A stretch of DNA of 23,363 nucleotides from Burkholderiaceae bacterium (GCA_947373615.1 CANBYN010000006.1:1-23363); one strand, 5' to 3'. Shown: positions 16,771-23,363, counted from the first letter of the stretch. Numbers and translations are program-made. Notes: generated by a model not told the origin, from the sequence alone.

Positions 16771-16913
16771 CCATTCGATGATTCAAGACCTCGTATACAA
16801 AAGGAACAGTGGGCTGATGGCTTTATATATGATCAAATTGTGATTAAAGTATTCGAAAATAAGAAGTGCTAGTGAATAAACTTACAGAAGTTAGAGAATC
16901 GTGAGGCCATCAA

Positions 16914-17699
16914 ATGAGTATCCCTAGCAAAACCCACCTTTTTGTCGATAGCTTAAAAAAAAGCTCTAATAAAGGTGATCGGCCCCTCTTTATCGATGAC
17001 ACAGGCGCCTTATGTGCCAAATGGAAAAATTTCACACTATCGAGCGTATTTCAACCCATCTTCAAATCAAATGAATTAAGCAAGGCTTTCGCATACGAGG
17101 CCTTTGTGCGCACCATAGACTCCGCGGGGAATCAAATTGGAGCGGACGAATTATTTACCAAAGCAACGGATCATGATGAGATCACAGGCTTAGATCGCTT
17201 GTGTCGCACAATGCACCTTCTCAACTTTGCCTTGCAAGACATAGCAGGTGCACTGCTATTTCTAAATGTGAATGAAGGCCTCATCTCTGCGGTTGATACT
17301 AATCATGGCGCTGCTTTTAGAAAGGTAATTGATGCGCTGGGATTCTCGCCAAATCGAATCGTAATCGAACTCCCGGCCTCTTTAGTCAAAGATACCAAGC
17401 GAATTCATTTTGTTCTGCAGAACTACCGCCTGAACTCCCTAGAAGTGGCAATTAATATTCAATCAATCAATGACCTTCAAGCGCTCTCTGAAAGAGCTAA
17501 TATTCATTACATTAAGATTGCCCGCTCATTTCTGTCTTCAGACAAAGCATTTTTTGATGAGCTTCATCAGATTAATCAACTGAGCAAACAGACTAATACC
17601 ATCATCGCTCAAAATCAGGTTACATTAGATTCGATTGATGACCCCAAGGTCATGTTGCAGGGAGATGCTTATGGAATCCCCTCAACGCTAAAAGATTAG
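16914..17699 (+). CDS. Degenerate EAL-domain protein, probably not a c-di-GMP phosphodiesterase
   Basis: The 261-residue cytosolic protein has the EAL-domain layout: FQPIF (46-50), AYEAFVR (60-66) for the EAL motif, LLFLNVN (114-120) for the FINVS strand, and RIVIELPAS (148-156) for IELTES. Then YIKIARSFL (199-207) stands for YIKIDRSF, IIAQNQV (230-236) for VIAEGVE, and LQGDAYGIP (248-256) for the QGYxxxxP end. The KID Asp is Ala203, the DDFG pair is replaced by NIQS (181-184), and the AEGVE Glu is Gln233. Glu62, Asn118, Glu152 and Lys201 remain. With three metal or catalytic positions gone it should not hydrolyse c-di-GMP; it may bind nucleotide or act as a protein-interaction module. About 40 extra N-terminal residues carry no recognised domain. 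It is a single gene, 126 bp ahead of def. Confidence 0.8.
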   Translation: MSIPSKTHLFVDSLKKSSNKGDRPLFIDDTGALCAKWKNFTLSSVFQPIFKSNELSKAFAYEAFVRTIDSAGNQIGADELFTKATDHDEITGLDRLCRTMHLLNFALQDIAGALLFLNVNEGLISAVDTNHGAAFRKVIDALGFSPNRIVIELPASLVKDTKRIHFVLQNYRLNSLEVAINIQSINDLQALSERANIHYIKIARSFLSSDKAFFDELHQINQLSKQTNTIIAQNQVTLDSIDDPKVMLQGDAYGIPSTLKD

Positions 17700-17825
17700 G
17701 CAGTCAATGCCAAATATTTTCCCCAAGAGAAAATGTCCAATATCGAAATTGTGATTGGGCATTAAAAAATATCTCGCCTTAATACAAAATATGGCCAAAA
17801 GAGTCTAATCCAGTAATATTGAACG

Positions 17826-18371
17826 ATGACTATTCACTCAATATTACGTATGGGGGATCCTCGGCTGCTGGAGTCCGCAAGTCTGGTTGATCCTGCCCTA
17901 ATTACTACCTCTCAAGTACAGGCTTTAATTGATGACTTATTAGAAACTATGTACTCAGTAAATGGCGCTGGTTTGGCAGCGCCACAAATCGGCATCAATC
18001 AGCAAGTAGTCGTATTTGGCTTTGAGAAAAACCTGCGTTACCCTTTGGCTGAATCTATTCCTGAAACCATACTAATCAACCCTATCATTACGCCATTGAA
18101 CGATCTCCAGGAAGAGGATTGGGAGGGATGTCTTTCAGTGCCAGGTATTCGTGCGAAAGTACCCCGATTCACTCAGATTCGATACCAAGGCCTTGATCGT
18201 TTTGGTCAAAGAATTGATAGAACAGTAGAAGATTTTCATGCTCGCGTAGTGCAACATGAATGCGATCACTTGATCGGCAAGTTATTTCCAATGAGGGTTA
18301 AAGATTTCACACACTTTGGCTTCACTGACATTCTCTTTCCGGAATTGAGCGCTACCCCTCCGGCCGAATAA
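17826..18371 (+). CDS. def: Peptide deformylase
   Basis: PDF removes the formyl group from the initiator methionine of nascent proteins. The 181-residue product has all three motifs: GAGLAAPQIG (47-56), EGCLS (100-104, metal ligand Cys102) and QHECDHLIG (143-151, His144, Glu145, His148). The N-terminus IHSILRMGDPRLL is typical of the second, stand-alone deformylase found in many Betaproteobacteria, in contrast to the copy paired with fmt. Here the next gene, 6 nt downstream, is a PatB-like lyase and no fmt is present. The start has no obvious ribosome binding site. All active-site residues are intact. Confidence 0.94.
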   Translation: MTIHSILRMGDPRLLESASLVDPALITTSQVQALIDDLLETMYSVNGAGLAAPQIGINQQVVVFGFEKNLRYPLAESIPETILINPIITPLNDLQEEDWEGCLSVPGIRAKVPRFTQIRYQGLDRFGQRIDRTVEDFHARVVQHECDHLIGKLFPMRVKDFTHFGFTDILFPELSATPPAE

Positions 18372-18377
18372 GGGCAA

Positions 18378-19532
18378 ATGATGAATGTTGATTTTGACAG
18401 GCTAACTAACAATCTAAATATTGATTCCATCCGCTGGGATACCTACAAAGGAAAAGATATTCTGCCGCTTTGGGTAGCTGATATGGATTTTCAGTCACCT
18501 CCCTGCGTCGTTGAAGCCTTAAATGCTAGGGTGAGAAAAGGAATTTATGGATATACCCATACTCCCGATTCCTTTAACCAAGTGATCTCCCACTATCTTT
18601 ATGAGCATTACCAATGGGAAGTCGATCCTGACTGGATCATTGTTCTTCCAAGCGTAGTTTCTGGGCTATACACAGCAGTACAACAGCTCACCAAAGAAAA
18701 TGAAGGGGTGTTAGTTCCAAACCCTATTTACCATCATTTGCGACTCGCTTGCACTGAAGCAAAACGCAATCTTATCGAGATGTCATTGCAGTTAGTTGAA
18801 AATCGTTGGGTGCTACCAGGGCGGGAATTACCAGAAATCATCAATAGCAACACTAAACTAGCACTATTTTGTAACCCACAAAATCCTGGATCTACCGTCT
18901 TCACTCGAGAGGAATTACGTGCATTTGGTGAGCTTTGTGTACAAAAAGATCTATGGATCTGCTCAGATGAAATTCATGCAGGCTTAGTTCTTGAGGAAGG
19001 CAAAAAACATATTCCACTTGCCAGCATTAGCAAAGAAATCTCTGAACGTACTATTACCTTAATGTCTCTTAATAAGACATTTAACTTTCCTGGAATTGGT
19101 TTAGCTTGGGCAGTCGCTGAAAATCCCGCCCTCAGAAAAGCCATTAAGACTGGACTACACCAAACGATTGCAGGCCCTTCTCTCCTAGCTTACACCGCCA
19201 GCATAGCGGCCATTGCAGAAGGTGAGCCCTGGAGACTCCAGCTAGTGGAGTACTTGCGAAAAAACCGCAATCTCATCACATCAAAAATTGAGGCAATAGA
19301 TTCATTGAGCATTGGAAAACTGGAAGGAAGCTATTTAGCCTGGATTGATTGCACCAATCTCCAGCACCCCAATCCACATAAACTTTTTTTAGATGCTGGC
19401 TTGGCATTATCTCCAGGAAGCCAATTTGGCAACCCTCAATTTGTAAGGCTAAATTTTGGCACTCAGAAAACGAGGCTCTTAATGGCGTTAGATATTATTG
19501 AGAAAGTCGGCCATACAAAGCGTCTCCAATAA
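18378..19532 (+). CDS. patB: MalY/PatB-type pyridoxal-phosphate C-S lyase
   Basis: This 384-residue fold-type I PLP enzyme belongs to the MalY/PatB group, which cleaves the C-S bond of cystathionine and related thioethers to a thiol, pyruvate and ammonia. Evidence includes the N-terminal DxxRWDxYxGKDILPLWVADMDF (about 17-38), GIYGYT (55-60) and NPQNPGSTVF (166-175, usually NPHNP). It also has SDEIHAGLV (196-204, PLP Asp197) and SLNKTFNFPG (230-239, Schiff-base Lys233). Two adjacent ATGs exist (18378 and 18381); AGGG lies 3 nt before the first and 6 nt before the second, so the second may be used. It is 6 nt behind def and likely co-transcribed. Exact substrate (cystathionine, cysteine-S-conjugates, other) is not determined by sequence; the symbol is by family. 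Confidence 0.88.
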   Translation: MMNVDFDRLTNNLNIDSIRWDTYKGKDILPLWVADMDFQSPPCVVEALNARVRKGIYGYTHTPDSFNQVISHYLYEHYQWEVDPDWIIVLPSVVSGLYTAVQQLTKENEGVLVPNPIYHHLRLACTEAKRNLIEMSLQLVENRWVLPGRELPEIINSNTKLALFCNPQNPGSTVFTREELRAFGELCVQKDLWICSDEIHAGLVLEEGKKHIPLASISKEISERTITLMSLNKTFNFPGIGLAWAVAENPALRKAIKTGLHQTIAGPSLLAYTASIAAIAEGEPWRLQLVEYLRKNRNLITSKIEAIDSLSIGKLEGSYLAWIDCTNLQHPNPHKLFLDAGLALSPGSQFGNPQFVRLNFGTQKTRLLMALDIIEKVGHTKRLQ

Positions 19533-19614
19533 TTTAATTCTTTGCCGCTCTTCAGTCCGCTTTACAAACGAATAAGATCCAGAGTCAAATTCAGTATCGG
19601 TGAAGCGCGGTCAA

Positions 19615-20094
19615 TTACTTTTGCTTTTTAAATAAAGTTACTAGTAACACTAGGAACAGCACAATAAACCAAAGTAGAGACCACTCAGGCACTTGCAACC
19701 CAAGAATCGCGGGAAGTTTTGCAGAGCAAAGACCATCCGCCTTAAATAGCCATGGCAATGCATTGACCACTTGAAATTGATTTATCCAGAGCTCCAAAGG
19801 ATCTATTCCGCAAGACTCGCCAGGATGAGATAAAAGCCAAACATGGTGACCCGCAACTGCCACCCCATATCCCGCAGTCAGAATTGCCAATCCATGAAAT
19901 AGCTTTCGCAATGGACTAATGCCAGCAGCCAATAAACAGGCAAGCGCTACACCCAAATAGCCCACTCTTTGCAAAATACACAAAGGGCATGGTAGGAAAC
20001 TGACCCCTTGATAACCCACCTGCTGCAGAATCACAGCAAAAGCAACTAGGCTCATACAAAGTAGACTAACAAACAGGTATTGGCTTTTATTCAT
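19615..20094 (-). CDS. dsbB: Disulfide bond formation protein DsbB
   Basis: DsbB reoxidises DsbA with ubiquinone in the inner membrane. The 159-residue protein has four hydrophobic segments (about 6-24, 40-57, 65-85 and 138-155). The first periplasmic loop carries CPLC (Cys36, Cys39) followed by ILQR, and the second carries Cys95 and Cys123. This is the full redox set. Length is typical (about 160-175). The ATG at 20092-20094 has no clear ribosome binding site. The gene diverges from fpr; the shared upstream region contains a hairpin and an FNR-box-like palindrome. No terminator is evident in the gap to the convergent patB-like gene. Confidence 0.94.
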   Translation of the reverse strand: MNKSQYLFVSLLCMSLVAFAVILQQVGYQGVSFLPCPLCILQRVGYLGVALACLLAAGISPLRKLFHGLAILTAGYGVAVAGHHVWLLSHPGESCGIDPLELWINQFQVVNALPWLFKADGLCSAKLPAILGLQVPEWSLLWFIVLFLVLLVTLFKKQK

Positions 20095-20110
20095 ATATAG
20101 ATGATAGCTA

Positions 20111-20130
20111 ATGGGCTATTGGCAGCCCAT
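20111..20130. repeat. Hairpin in the dsbB upstream region
   Basis: ATGGGCT and AGCCCAT form a perfect 7-bp inverted repeat with a 6-nt loop (ATTGGC), 17-36 bp upstream of the dsbB ATG. If transcribed with dsbB it would form a stable leader hairpin. No T-run follows on either strand, so it is not a typical terminator. Confidence 0.4.
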
Positions 20131-20156
20131 AAATTGTTTCTTTATTACTAAAAGTC

Positions 20157-20168
20157 TGATCTATATCA
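20157..20168. promoter_or_regulatory. FNR/CRP-like palindrome between dsbB and fpr
   Basis: CTGAT-CTAT-ATCAC contains the perfect core TGAT-N4-ATCA, matching 8 of 10 defined positions of the FNR box TTGAT-N4-ATCAA. It is centred about 72 bp before the predicted fpr start site and 68 bp before the dsbB ATG. Such short palindromes occur by chance. Confidence 0.3.
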
Positions 20169-20219
20169 CAAGTGAGTCCTAATTTTTCGGTGATTTGGGG
20201 CAATTTCCCCCTCCAAGAA

Positions 20220-20228
20220 TGGGATAAT
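20220..20228 (+). promoter_or_regulatory. Extended -10 promoter candidate of fpr
   Basis: TGGGATAAT has the TGn extension and a 5/6 -10 box (GATAAT, 20223-20228). Transcription would begin near 20235, with a leader of about 27 nt. A GGGG-CAATTT-CCCC inverted repeat lies just upstream at about 20197-20210. Confidence 0.4.
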
Positions 20229-20261
20229 TACGGCTTTGCTATCTTCTAACACTACGTATTT

Positions 20262-21038
20262 ATGGCCGCATACCACACTGAAACCGTTCTCACCGTTCAC
20301 CATTGGAACGATACCCTTTTTAGCTTTACCACCACCCGCAATAAAGGCCTACGTTTTCGTAGTGGCCACTTTTTAATGATTGGTCTTGAGGTTGAAGGTA
20401 AACCTTTGGTAAGAGCATACAGCGTTGCCAGCCCAAACTATGAAGAACATCTTGAATTCTTAAGCATTAAAGTTCAAGACGGGCCCCTTACTTCTCGTTT
20501 GCAAAAAATTCAGGTGGGTGATCCTATTTTAGTTAGTGAGAAATCCGTCGGAACCTTAGTGCTCGATGACCTAAACCCAGGAAAACATCTTTACTTATTC
20601 AGTACTGGCACTGGCCTCGCCCCCTTCATGAGCATCATTCGAGATCCAGAAACTTATGACAAGTTTGAAAAAGTAGTTCTCATACATGGCGTGCGCTTAG
20701 TAAGTGAACTTGCTTATGAGGATTACATTAAAAATGAATTGACTCAAGATGAGTTCTTGGGCGAATTGATTCGTGAAAAACTCATCTATTACCCAACAGT
20801 GACTCGTGAAGCATTCAAACACACAGGTCGCCTAACTACCGCTATTGAATCTGGTCAACTTTTTAAAGATATTGGCTTGCCGCCGCTTGATTCAGCAGTG
20901 GATCGAGCCATGATTTGTGGAAGCCCATCAATGCTCAAAGAAACATCTGAAATGCTTGATGCCAAAGGCTTCAATGTCTCCCCAAGTCTTGGCCAGATGG
21001 GTGATTATGTCTTTGAACGAGCATTTGTAGAAAAGTGA
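20262..21038 (+). CDS. fpr: Ferredoxin/flavodoxin--NADP reductase
   Basis: This 258-residue FAD protein moves electrons between NADPH and ferredoxin or flavodoxin in the cytosol. It shows the bacterial FPR layout: RAYSVASP (51-58) binding FAD, GPLTSRLQ (74-81), TGTGLAPFMSI (115-125) and MICGSPSML for NADP. The C-terminal VFERAFVEK is the class hallmark that stacks on the flavin. Length is normal (about 257). The ATG has no strong ribosome binding site but fits the family N-terminus. It is followed by a decayed permease. In related bacteria FPR serves oxidative-stress defence or supply of electrons for biosynthesis; which applies here is not shown. Confidence 0.95.
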   Translation: MAAYHTETVLTVHHWNDTLFSFTTTRNKGLRFRSGHFLMIGLEVEGKPLVRAYSVASPNYEEHLEFLSIKVQDGPLTSRLQKIQVGDPILVSEKSVGTLVLDDLNPGKHLYLFSTGTGLAPFMSIIRDPETYDKFEKVVLIHGVRLVSELAYEDYIKNELTQDEFLGELIREKLIYYPTVTREAFKHTGRLTTAIESGQLFKDIGLPPLDSAVDRAMICGSPSMLKETSEMLDAKGFNVSPSLGQMGDYVFERAFVEK

Positions 21039-21055
21039 TTAAAACGCATGCATGA

Positions 21056-21430
21056 ATTTATATAAGGTTCCCTACACTACATTTTTCTGGCGCATTAGTA
21101 GGGCTACTAGTTGGCCTTGCTGGCGTAGGCGATGGCTCTTTAATGACGTCAATCTTAACGCTAATATTTGGGGTTACCCCAACAACTGGAGTAGGTACGA
21201 ATCTTGCTTATGCGGCTCTTAATAAAGGCTTGGGCACAGCTACACACCGTCTACGCGGAAATATAAAGTGGGATATTGTTGTCCTGCTAGGAGTTGCCAG
21301 CGTTACAACAGCGACAACTTCCATCTTGACCCTAAAATAAATAGGGCCGATTTCTAAAGATTGAATACATTTCATTACCTTTTCGATTGGAATCTCTGTT
21401 CTTCTGACGGCGCCCTCGCTAACTGTCTGA
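21056..21430 (+). pseudogene. TauE/SafE (TSUP) sulfite-exporter-family permease, decayed
   Basis: One frame reads ALVGLLVGLAGVGDGSLMTS, then a helix with TLIFGVTPTTGVGTNLAYAA and ALNKGLGTATHRLRGNIKWD. These are the first two membrane helices and loop of a TauE/SafE carrier, where GVGGGS and RRGNxDW are typical. The frame has TAA at 21338, then continues in phase with IGPISKD, TGA at 21362, HFITFSIGISVLLTAPSLTV, and TGA at 21428, all still family-like. There is no ATG, GTG or TTG before codon 30 of the homologous part; an in-frame TGA at 21053 closes the upstream side. The C-terminal half (about 120 residues) is missing. With three stops and no start it cannot make the carrier. Such proteins export or import sulfite, sulfoacetate and related anions. 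Confidence 0.85.
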
Positions 21431-21438
21431 TCCAGCAT

Positions 21439-21641
21439 CTTAGAATCTGTCGGCCAGGCTGAGAGCCAACAGAATCTTCTAATCTAATGAGCCATAGTGG
21501 ATTGAGTCATTTGGAATCTTAATTAATAGTGTTGGCTTTATACAATATTCTTCTATTCATATCATTAAAGATTGGTTGCGAGACCTAAACAAGGGGTGTA
21601 CATTAGTTTCTAGCGTAAACCTCAGGAAATCAAAAACGATC
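21439..21641. other. Spacer after the TSUP pseudogene
   Basis: No family-like coding sequence, RNA structure or clear promoter was recognised here. It is probably the degraded remainder of the permease region together with the leader of the small ORF that follows. Confidence 0.4.
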
Positions 21642-21806
21642 ATGTCACCCGTTAGAGAACTCTACAACCCAGTAATCACCAAATTACTGCGTGAGCATGA
21701 CCAGCTTCCACACGATAAGGTCGAAGAACGTAAAAGCTTTCAGCGCCGCATTCTATTTCTAATGAATACCATCAAGCACTCAGAGTTCGAAGACTCTTTT
21801 GCGTAA
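21642..21806 (+). CDS. Hypothetical 54-residue basic/acidic protein
   Basis: ATG 21642 opens a 54-codon frame with balanced charge and no membrane segment. The predicted helices are around VRELYNPVITKLLREHDQL and KVEERKSFQRRILFLMNTI. The frame can be extended upstream to a TTG at 21576, but the added residues look non-coding. AGGAAA lies about 14 nt ahead of the ATG, a little far. A weak terminator follows 13 nt after the stop, which supports a real transcript. I recognise no family. Existence as a gene is plausible but unproven. Confidence 0.5.
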   Translation: MSPVRELYNPVITKLLREHDQLPHDKVEERKSFQRRILFLMNTIKHSEFEDSFA

Positions 21807-21818
21807 CCAATATTTAAT

Positions 21819-21847
21819 AAAAGGTTGCTTGTTAAAGTGGCTTTTTT
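21819..21847 (+). terminator. Candidate terminator after the 54-codon ORF
   Basis: In RNA, AAAAGGUUGCUU and AAGUGGCUUUUUU pair over 12 positions (four of them G-U) around a GUUA loop, with the U-run forming the 3' side. An alternative pairing, TAAAGTGG (21833-21840) with CCACTTTA (21858-21865), competes with it. Confidence 0.45.
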
Positions 21848-21877
21848 ACTACTTCAACCACTTTAGACTTGATGATT

Positions 21878-21930
21878 TTTAGCCATAAAACATTTGAATA
21901 ATTAATAAAAAAATCAAATTTATGGCTAAA
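21878..21930. repeat. Long imperfect inverted repeat (53 bp)
   Basis: TTTAGCCATAAA (21878-21889) is the exact reverse complement of TTTATGGCTAAA (21919-21930). Past a 3-nt bulge (ACA), TTTGA (21893-21897) pairs with TCAAA (21914-21918), for 17 paired bases in all. The centre is a 16-nt A/T-only loop. No T-run follows the outer arm on the plus strand, so it is not a standard terminator. Confidence 0.75.
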
Positions 21931-22038
21931 CGTATTCAATGAGAACCAAGAAATACATACAAGCATTCCTGAATATCAATAGCATTTTTTCTTGTTTCTA
22001 AGTATTAGGTTTTCGGTCTATAGTTGGCTTAAATCATA

Positions 22039-22701
22039 ATGACTGAAAAATCCACACTTATCATTCCTGGTTATCGCGGCAGCGAGGATGCCCACTGGCA
22101 AACTTGGATGGAAAGTCAAATTCTTGGATCAAAACGCATTCATCAAAACTGGGAGCAACCTGTTTTGGCCAATTGGTCTACCAATATCGCCCGCGCTCTC
22201 ACCGACTTAAGTAGCCCTGCATGGCTGATTGCCCATAGCTTTGGGTGCCTTGCCGCAATCATTGCAACAGTAGAAAACCCTGAAAAAGTAGCCGGCCTAA
22301 TGTTAGTAGCGCCTGCCGATCCAGAGCGCTTTGACCAATCCGGTGTAAAGCGCTGGCATGGCATAGGCGCCTCAGAAAGTGTCCGTGCACAGATCCCAAT
22401 CCACGCCTTACCCGTGCAGAGTCTTTTGATAGCTAGTGACAATGATCCTTGGATGCAGGCTTCAAAATCCCAGCTTTGGGGTGAATGCTGGGGTAGCCAC
22501 ACCTTTACCATGAAAGATGCCGGACATATTAATACTGCCTCGGGTTTTGGTCCTTGGCCAGATGGCCTAAAACTTTTCAATTACTTCAAAAGTCAAGCTC
22601 ATACCTATCAAAAGGCTACGAATGCCCCAGTTTTTAAAGGGAATTCTTCTTTAATTCAATTTAACGATAACCAATCCACTTTTTCTTGCTTCACAGCTTA
22701 G
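22039..22701 (+). CDS. RBBP9/YdeN-type alpha/beta serine hydrolase
   Basis: This 220-residue cytosolic hydrolase has the family opening IIPGYRGSEDAHWQTWME (8-25). The nucleophile elbow is AHSFG (Ser67 in 65-69), the acid is in SDNDPW (133-138, Asp136 most likely) and the base is in DAGHIN (160-165, His163), followed by SGFGPWPDG. That completes a Ser-Asp-His triad. The natural substrate of these small hydrolases is mostly unknown. The last 35 residues (from about 186) are low in hydrophobic content and extend past the usual end near residue 185. The next gene, 42 bp downstream on the same strand, encodes a sulfate-binding protein, so a shared transcript is possible. Confidence 0.87.
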   Translation: MTEKSTLIIPGYRGSEDAHWQTWMESQILGSKRIHQNWEQPVLANWSTNIARALTDLSSPAWLIAHSFGCLAAIIATVENPEKVAGLMLVAPADPERFDQSGVKRWHGIGASESVRAQIPIHALPVQSLLIASDNDPWMQASKSQLWGECWGSHTFTMKDAGHINTASGFGPWPDGLKLFNYFKSQAHTYQKATNAPVFKGNSSLIQFNDNQSTFSCFTA

Positions 22702-22743
22702 AGGTTTTTCTCTAAATTCCATTCATCAACGAAAGGAATTGCA

Positions 22744-23363
22744 ATGAAACATATTGGTTTATCAAAATTCGCAGCGGCACTATTTCTGGGGGTTGGCTTA
22801 ATCTCTGTTAGCTTTGCACAGAAAAGCATTCTCAATGTCTCCTATGATCCAACTCGTGAGCTTTACCAAAATTACGATAAAGTATTTGCTCCTGACTGGA
22901 AGAAAAAGACCGGAGAAGAGATTGCTATTAAACAGTCTCATGGCGGATCAGGCAAGCAAGCTCGAGCAGTTCTTGATGGATTAGACGCAGATGTCGTGAC
23001 GCTTGCTCTAGCATATGACATCGACATCCTAGCTGAAAAGGGTTTAGTAGCCAAAGATTGGCAAAAGAAATTTAAAGATAACTCTTCACCATATACATCA
23101 ACCATTGTGTTCTTGGTACGCAAAGGTAATCCAAAGGGAATTAAGGACTGGAATGATTTGATTAAACCAGGTGTTGAAGTCATTACACCGAATCCAAAAA
23201 CTTCTGGTGGTGCTCGCTGGAATTACTTGGCTGCTTGGGCTTATGCTTTGAAGCAACCAGGTGGTAATGATGCAAACGCAAAAGAGTTCGTGAAAAAACT
23301 TTACGCAAATGTGAAGGTATTGGACTCTGGAGCCCGGGGAGCTACCACAACATTTACTGAGCG
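22744..23363 (+). CDS. sbp: Periplasmic sulfate-binding protein of an ABC importer (partial, 3' end cut)
   Basis: The first 206 codons of a sulfate/thiosulfate-binding protein run to the window edge. A signal peptide (MKHIGLSKFAAALFLGVGLI...SFA) cleaves at about residue 23. The mature protein shows the family landmarks NVSYDPTRELY (27-37), QSHGGSGKQARAV (about 61-73), GLDADVVTLAL (about 76-86), NPKTSGGARWNYLAAW and VLDSGARGATTTF. These form the buried sulfate-binding pocket. The protein delivers sulfate to CysTWA, whose genes probably lie beyond the right edge. AAAGGA lies at ideal distance from the ATG. Sbp and CysP are close relatives; the QSHGGSGKQARAV pattern is shared, so the symbol is by best fit. 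Confidence 0.93.
   Translation, partial: MKHIGLSKFAAALFLGVGLISVSFAQKSILNVSYDPTRELYQNYDKVFAPDWKKKTGEEIAIKQSHGGSGKQARAVLDGLDADVVTLALAYDIDILAEKGLVAKDWQKKFKDNSSPYTSTIVFLVRKGNPKGIKDWNDLIKPGVEVITPNPKTSGGARWNYLAAWAYALKQPGGNDANAKEFVKKLYANVKVLDSGARGATTTFTE

Larger units (their letters stand above)
16561..16913. other. Intergenic region between cysK and the EAL gene (353 bp)
   Basis: This divergent gap contains no credible ORF. The cysK side holds an extended -10 promoter (16599-16607). The middle holds a perfect inverted repeat TATCTT-GGATT-AAGATA (16754-16770) and a shorter one, ATTCC...GGAAT, around 16705-16722. No clear promoter is recognised for the EAL gene, although a TATACA element lies at 16794-16799. 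The remainder shows nothing I can name. Confidence 0.5.

Noticed and set aside
22143..22580. 145-codon minus-strand ORF
   Set aside because: It is antisense to the RBBP9-like hydrolase, which has a complete catalytic triad on the plus strand.

Overview
The window looks like a chromosomal segment of a betaproteobacterium of the family Burkholderiaceae, most probably Polynucleobacter or a close freshwater relative. This is inferred from moderately AT-rich DNA, the style of the encoded proteins, an RpfE-type/recJ/prfB/lysS neighbourhood and a lolC-lolD-tatD operon. No phage, transposase, CRISPR array or integrase is visible. Most of the window is housekeeping sequence, with three small decayed or accessory pockets.

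Layout. 1-3191 (minus strand): kup (K+ uptake), a small secreted coiled-coil protein that starts inside the kup stop codon, and the N-terminal half of radA running off the left edge. 3305-3468: a stand-alone initiator tRNA-fMet with its own promoter and terminator. 3678-6429: an accessory pocket holding a VOC/glyoxalase-like gene broken by a stop codon, two small lipoproteins (one a glycine-zipper protein with a strong promoter) and a DUF2252 protein. 6552-9341 (minus): lolC-lolD-tatD with overlapping ends. 9388-14853 (plus): RpfE-type gene, recJ, prfB and lysS. prfB carries the classical programmed +1 frameshift.

14918-16560 (minus): a small lytic transglycosylase and cysK with a clear terminator. 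16914-19532 (plus): an EAL-fold protein whose metal-binding residues are largely lost, a peptide deformylase, and a MalY/PatB-type C-S lyase 6 nt behind it. 19615-20094 (minus) is dsbB and 20262-21038 (plus) is fpr; they diverge from a 167-bp region that holds a hairpin and an FNR-box-like palindrome. 21056-21430 is a TauE/SafE (TSUP) permease pseudogene with three in-frame stops. It is followed by a 54-codon ORF, a weak terminator and a long imperfect inverted repeat. 22039-23363: an RBBP9-like serine hydrolase and the start of a periplasmic sulfate-binding protein gene.

Recurring themes are sulfur metabolism (cysK, PatB-like lyase, sulfate-binding protein, the lost TSUP carrier, dsbB), translation (tRNA-fMet, prfB, lysS, def) and envelope biogenesis (Lol system, lytic transglycosylase, lipoproteins). 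I do not see a convincing new multi-gene system. The most interesting items are the degenerate EAL protein, the two nonsense-broken genes, the unusually tight prfB start, and the 53-bp inverted repeat near 21.9 kb.
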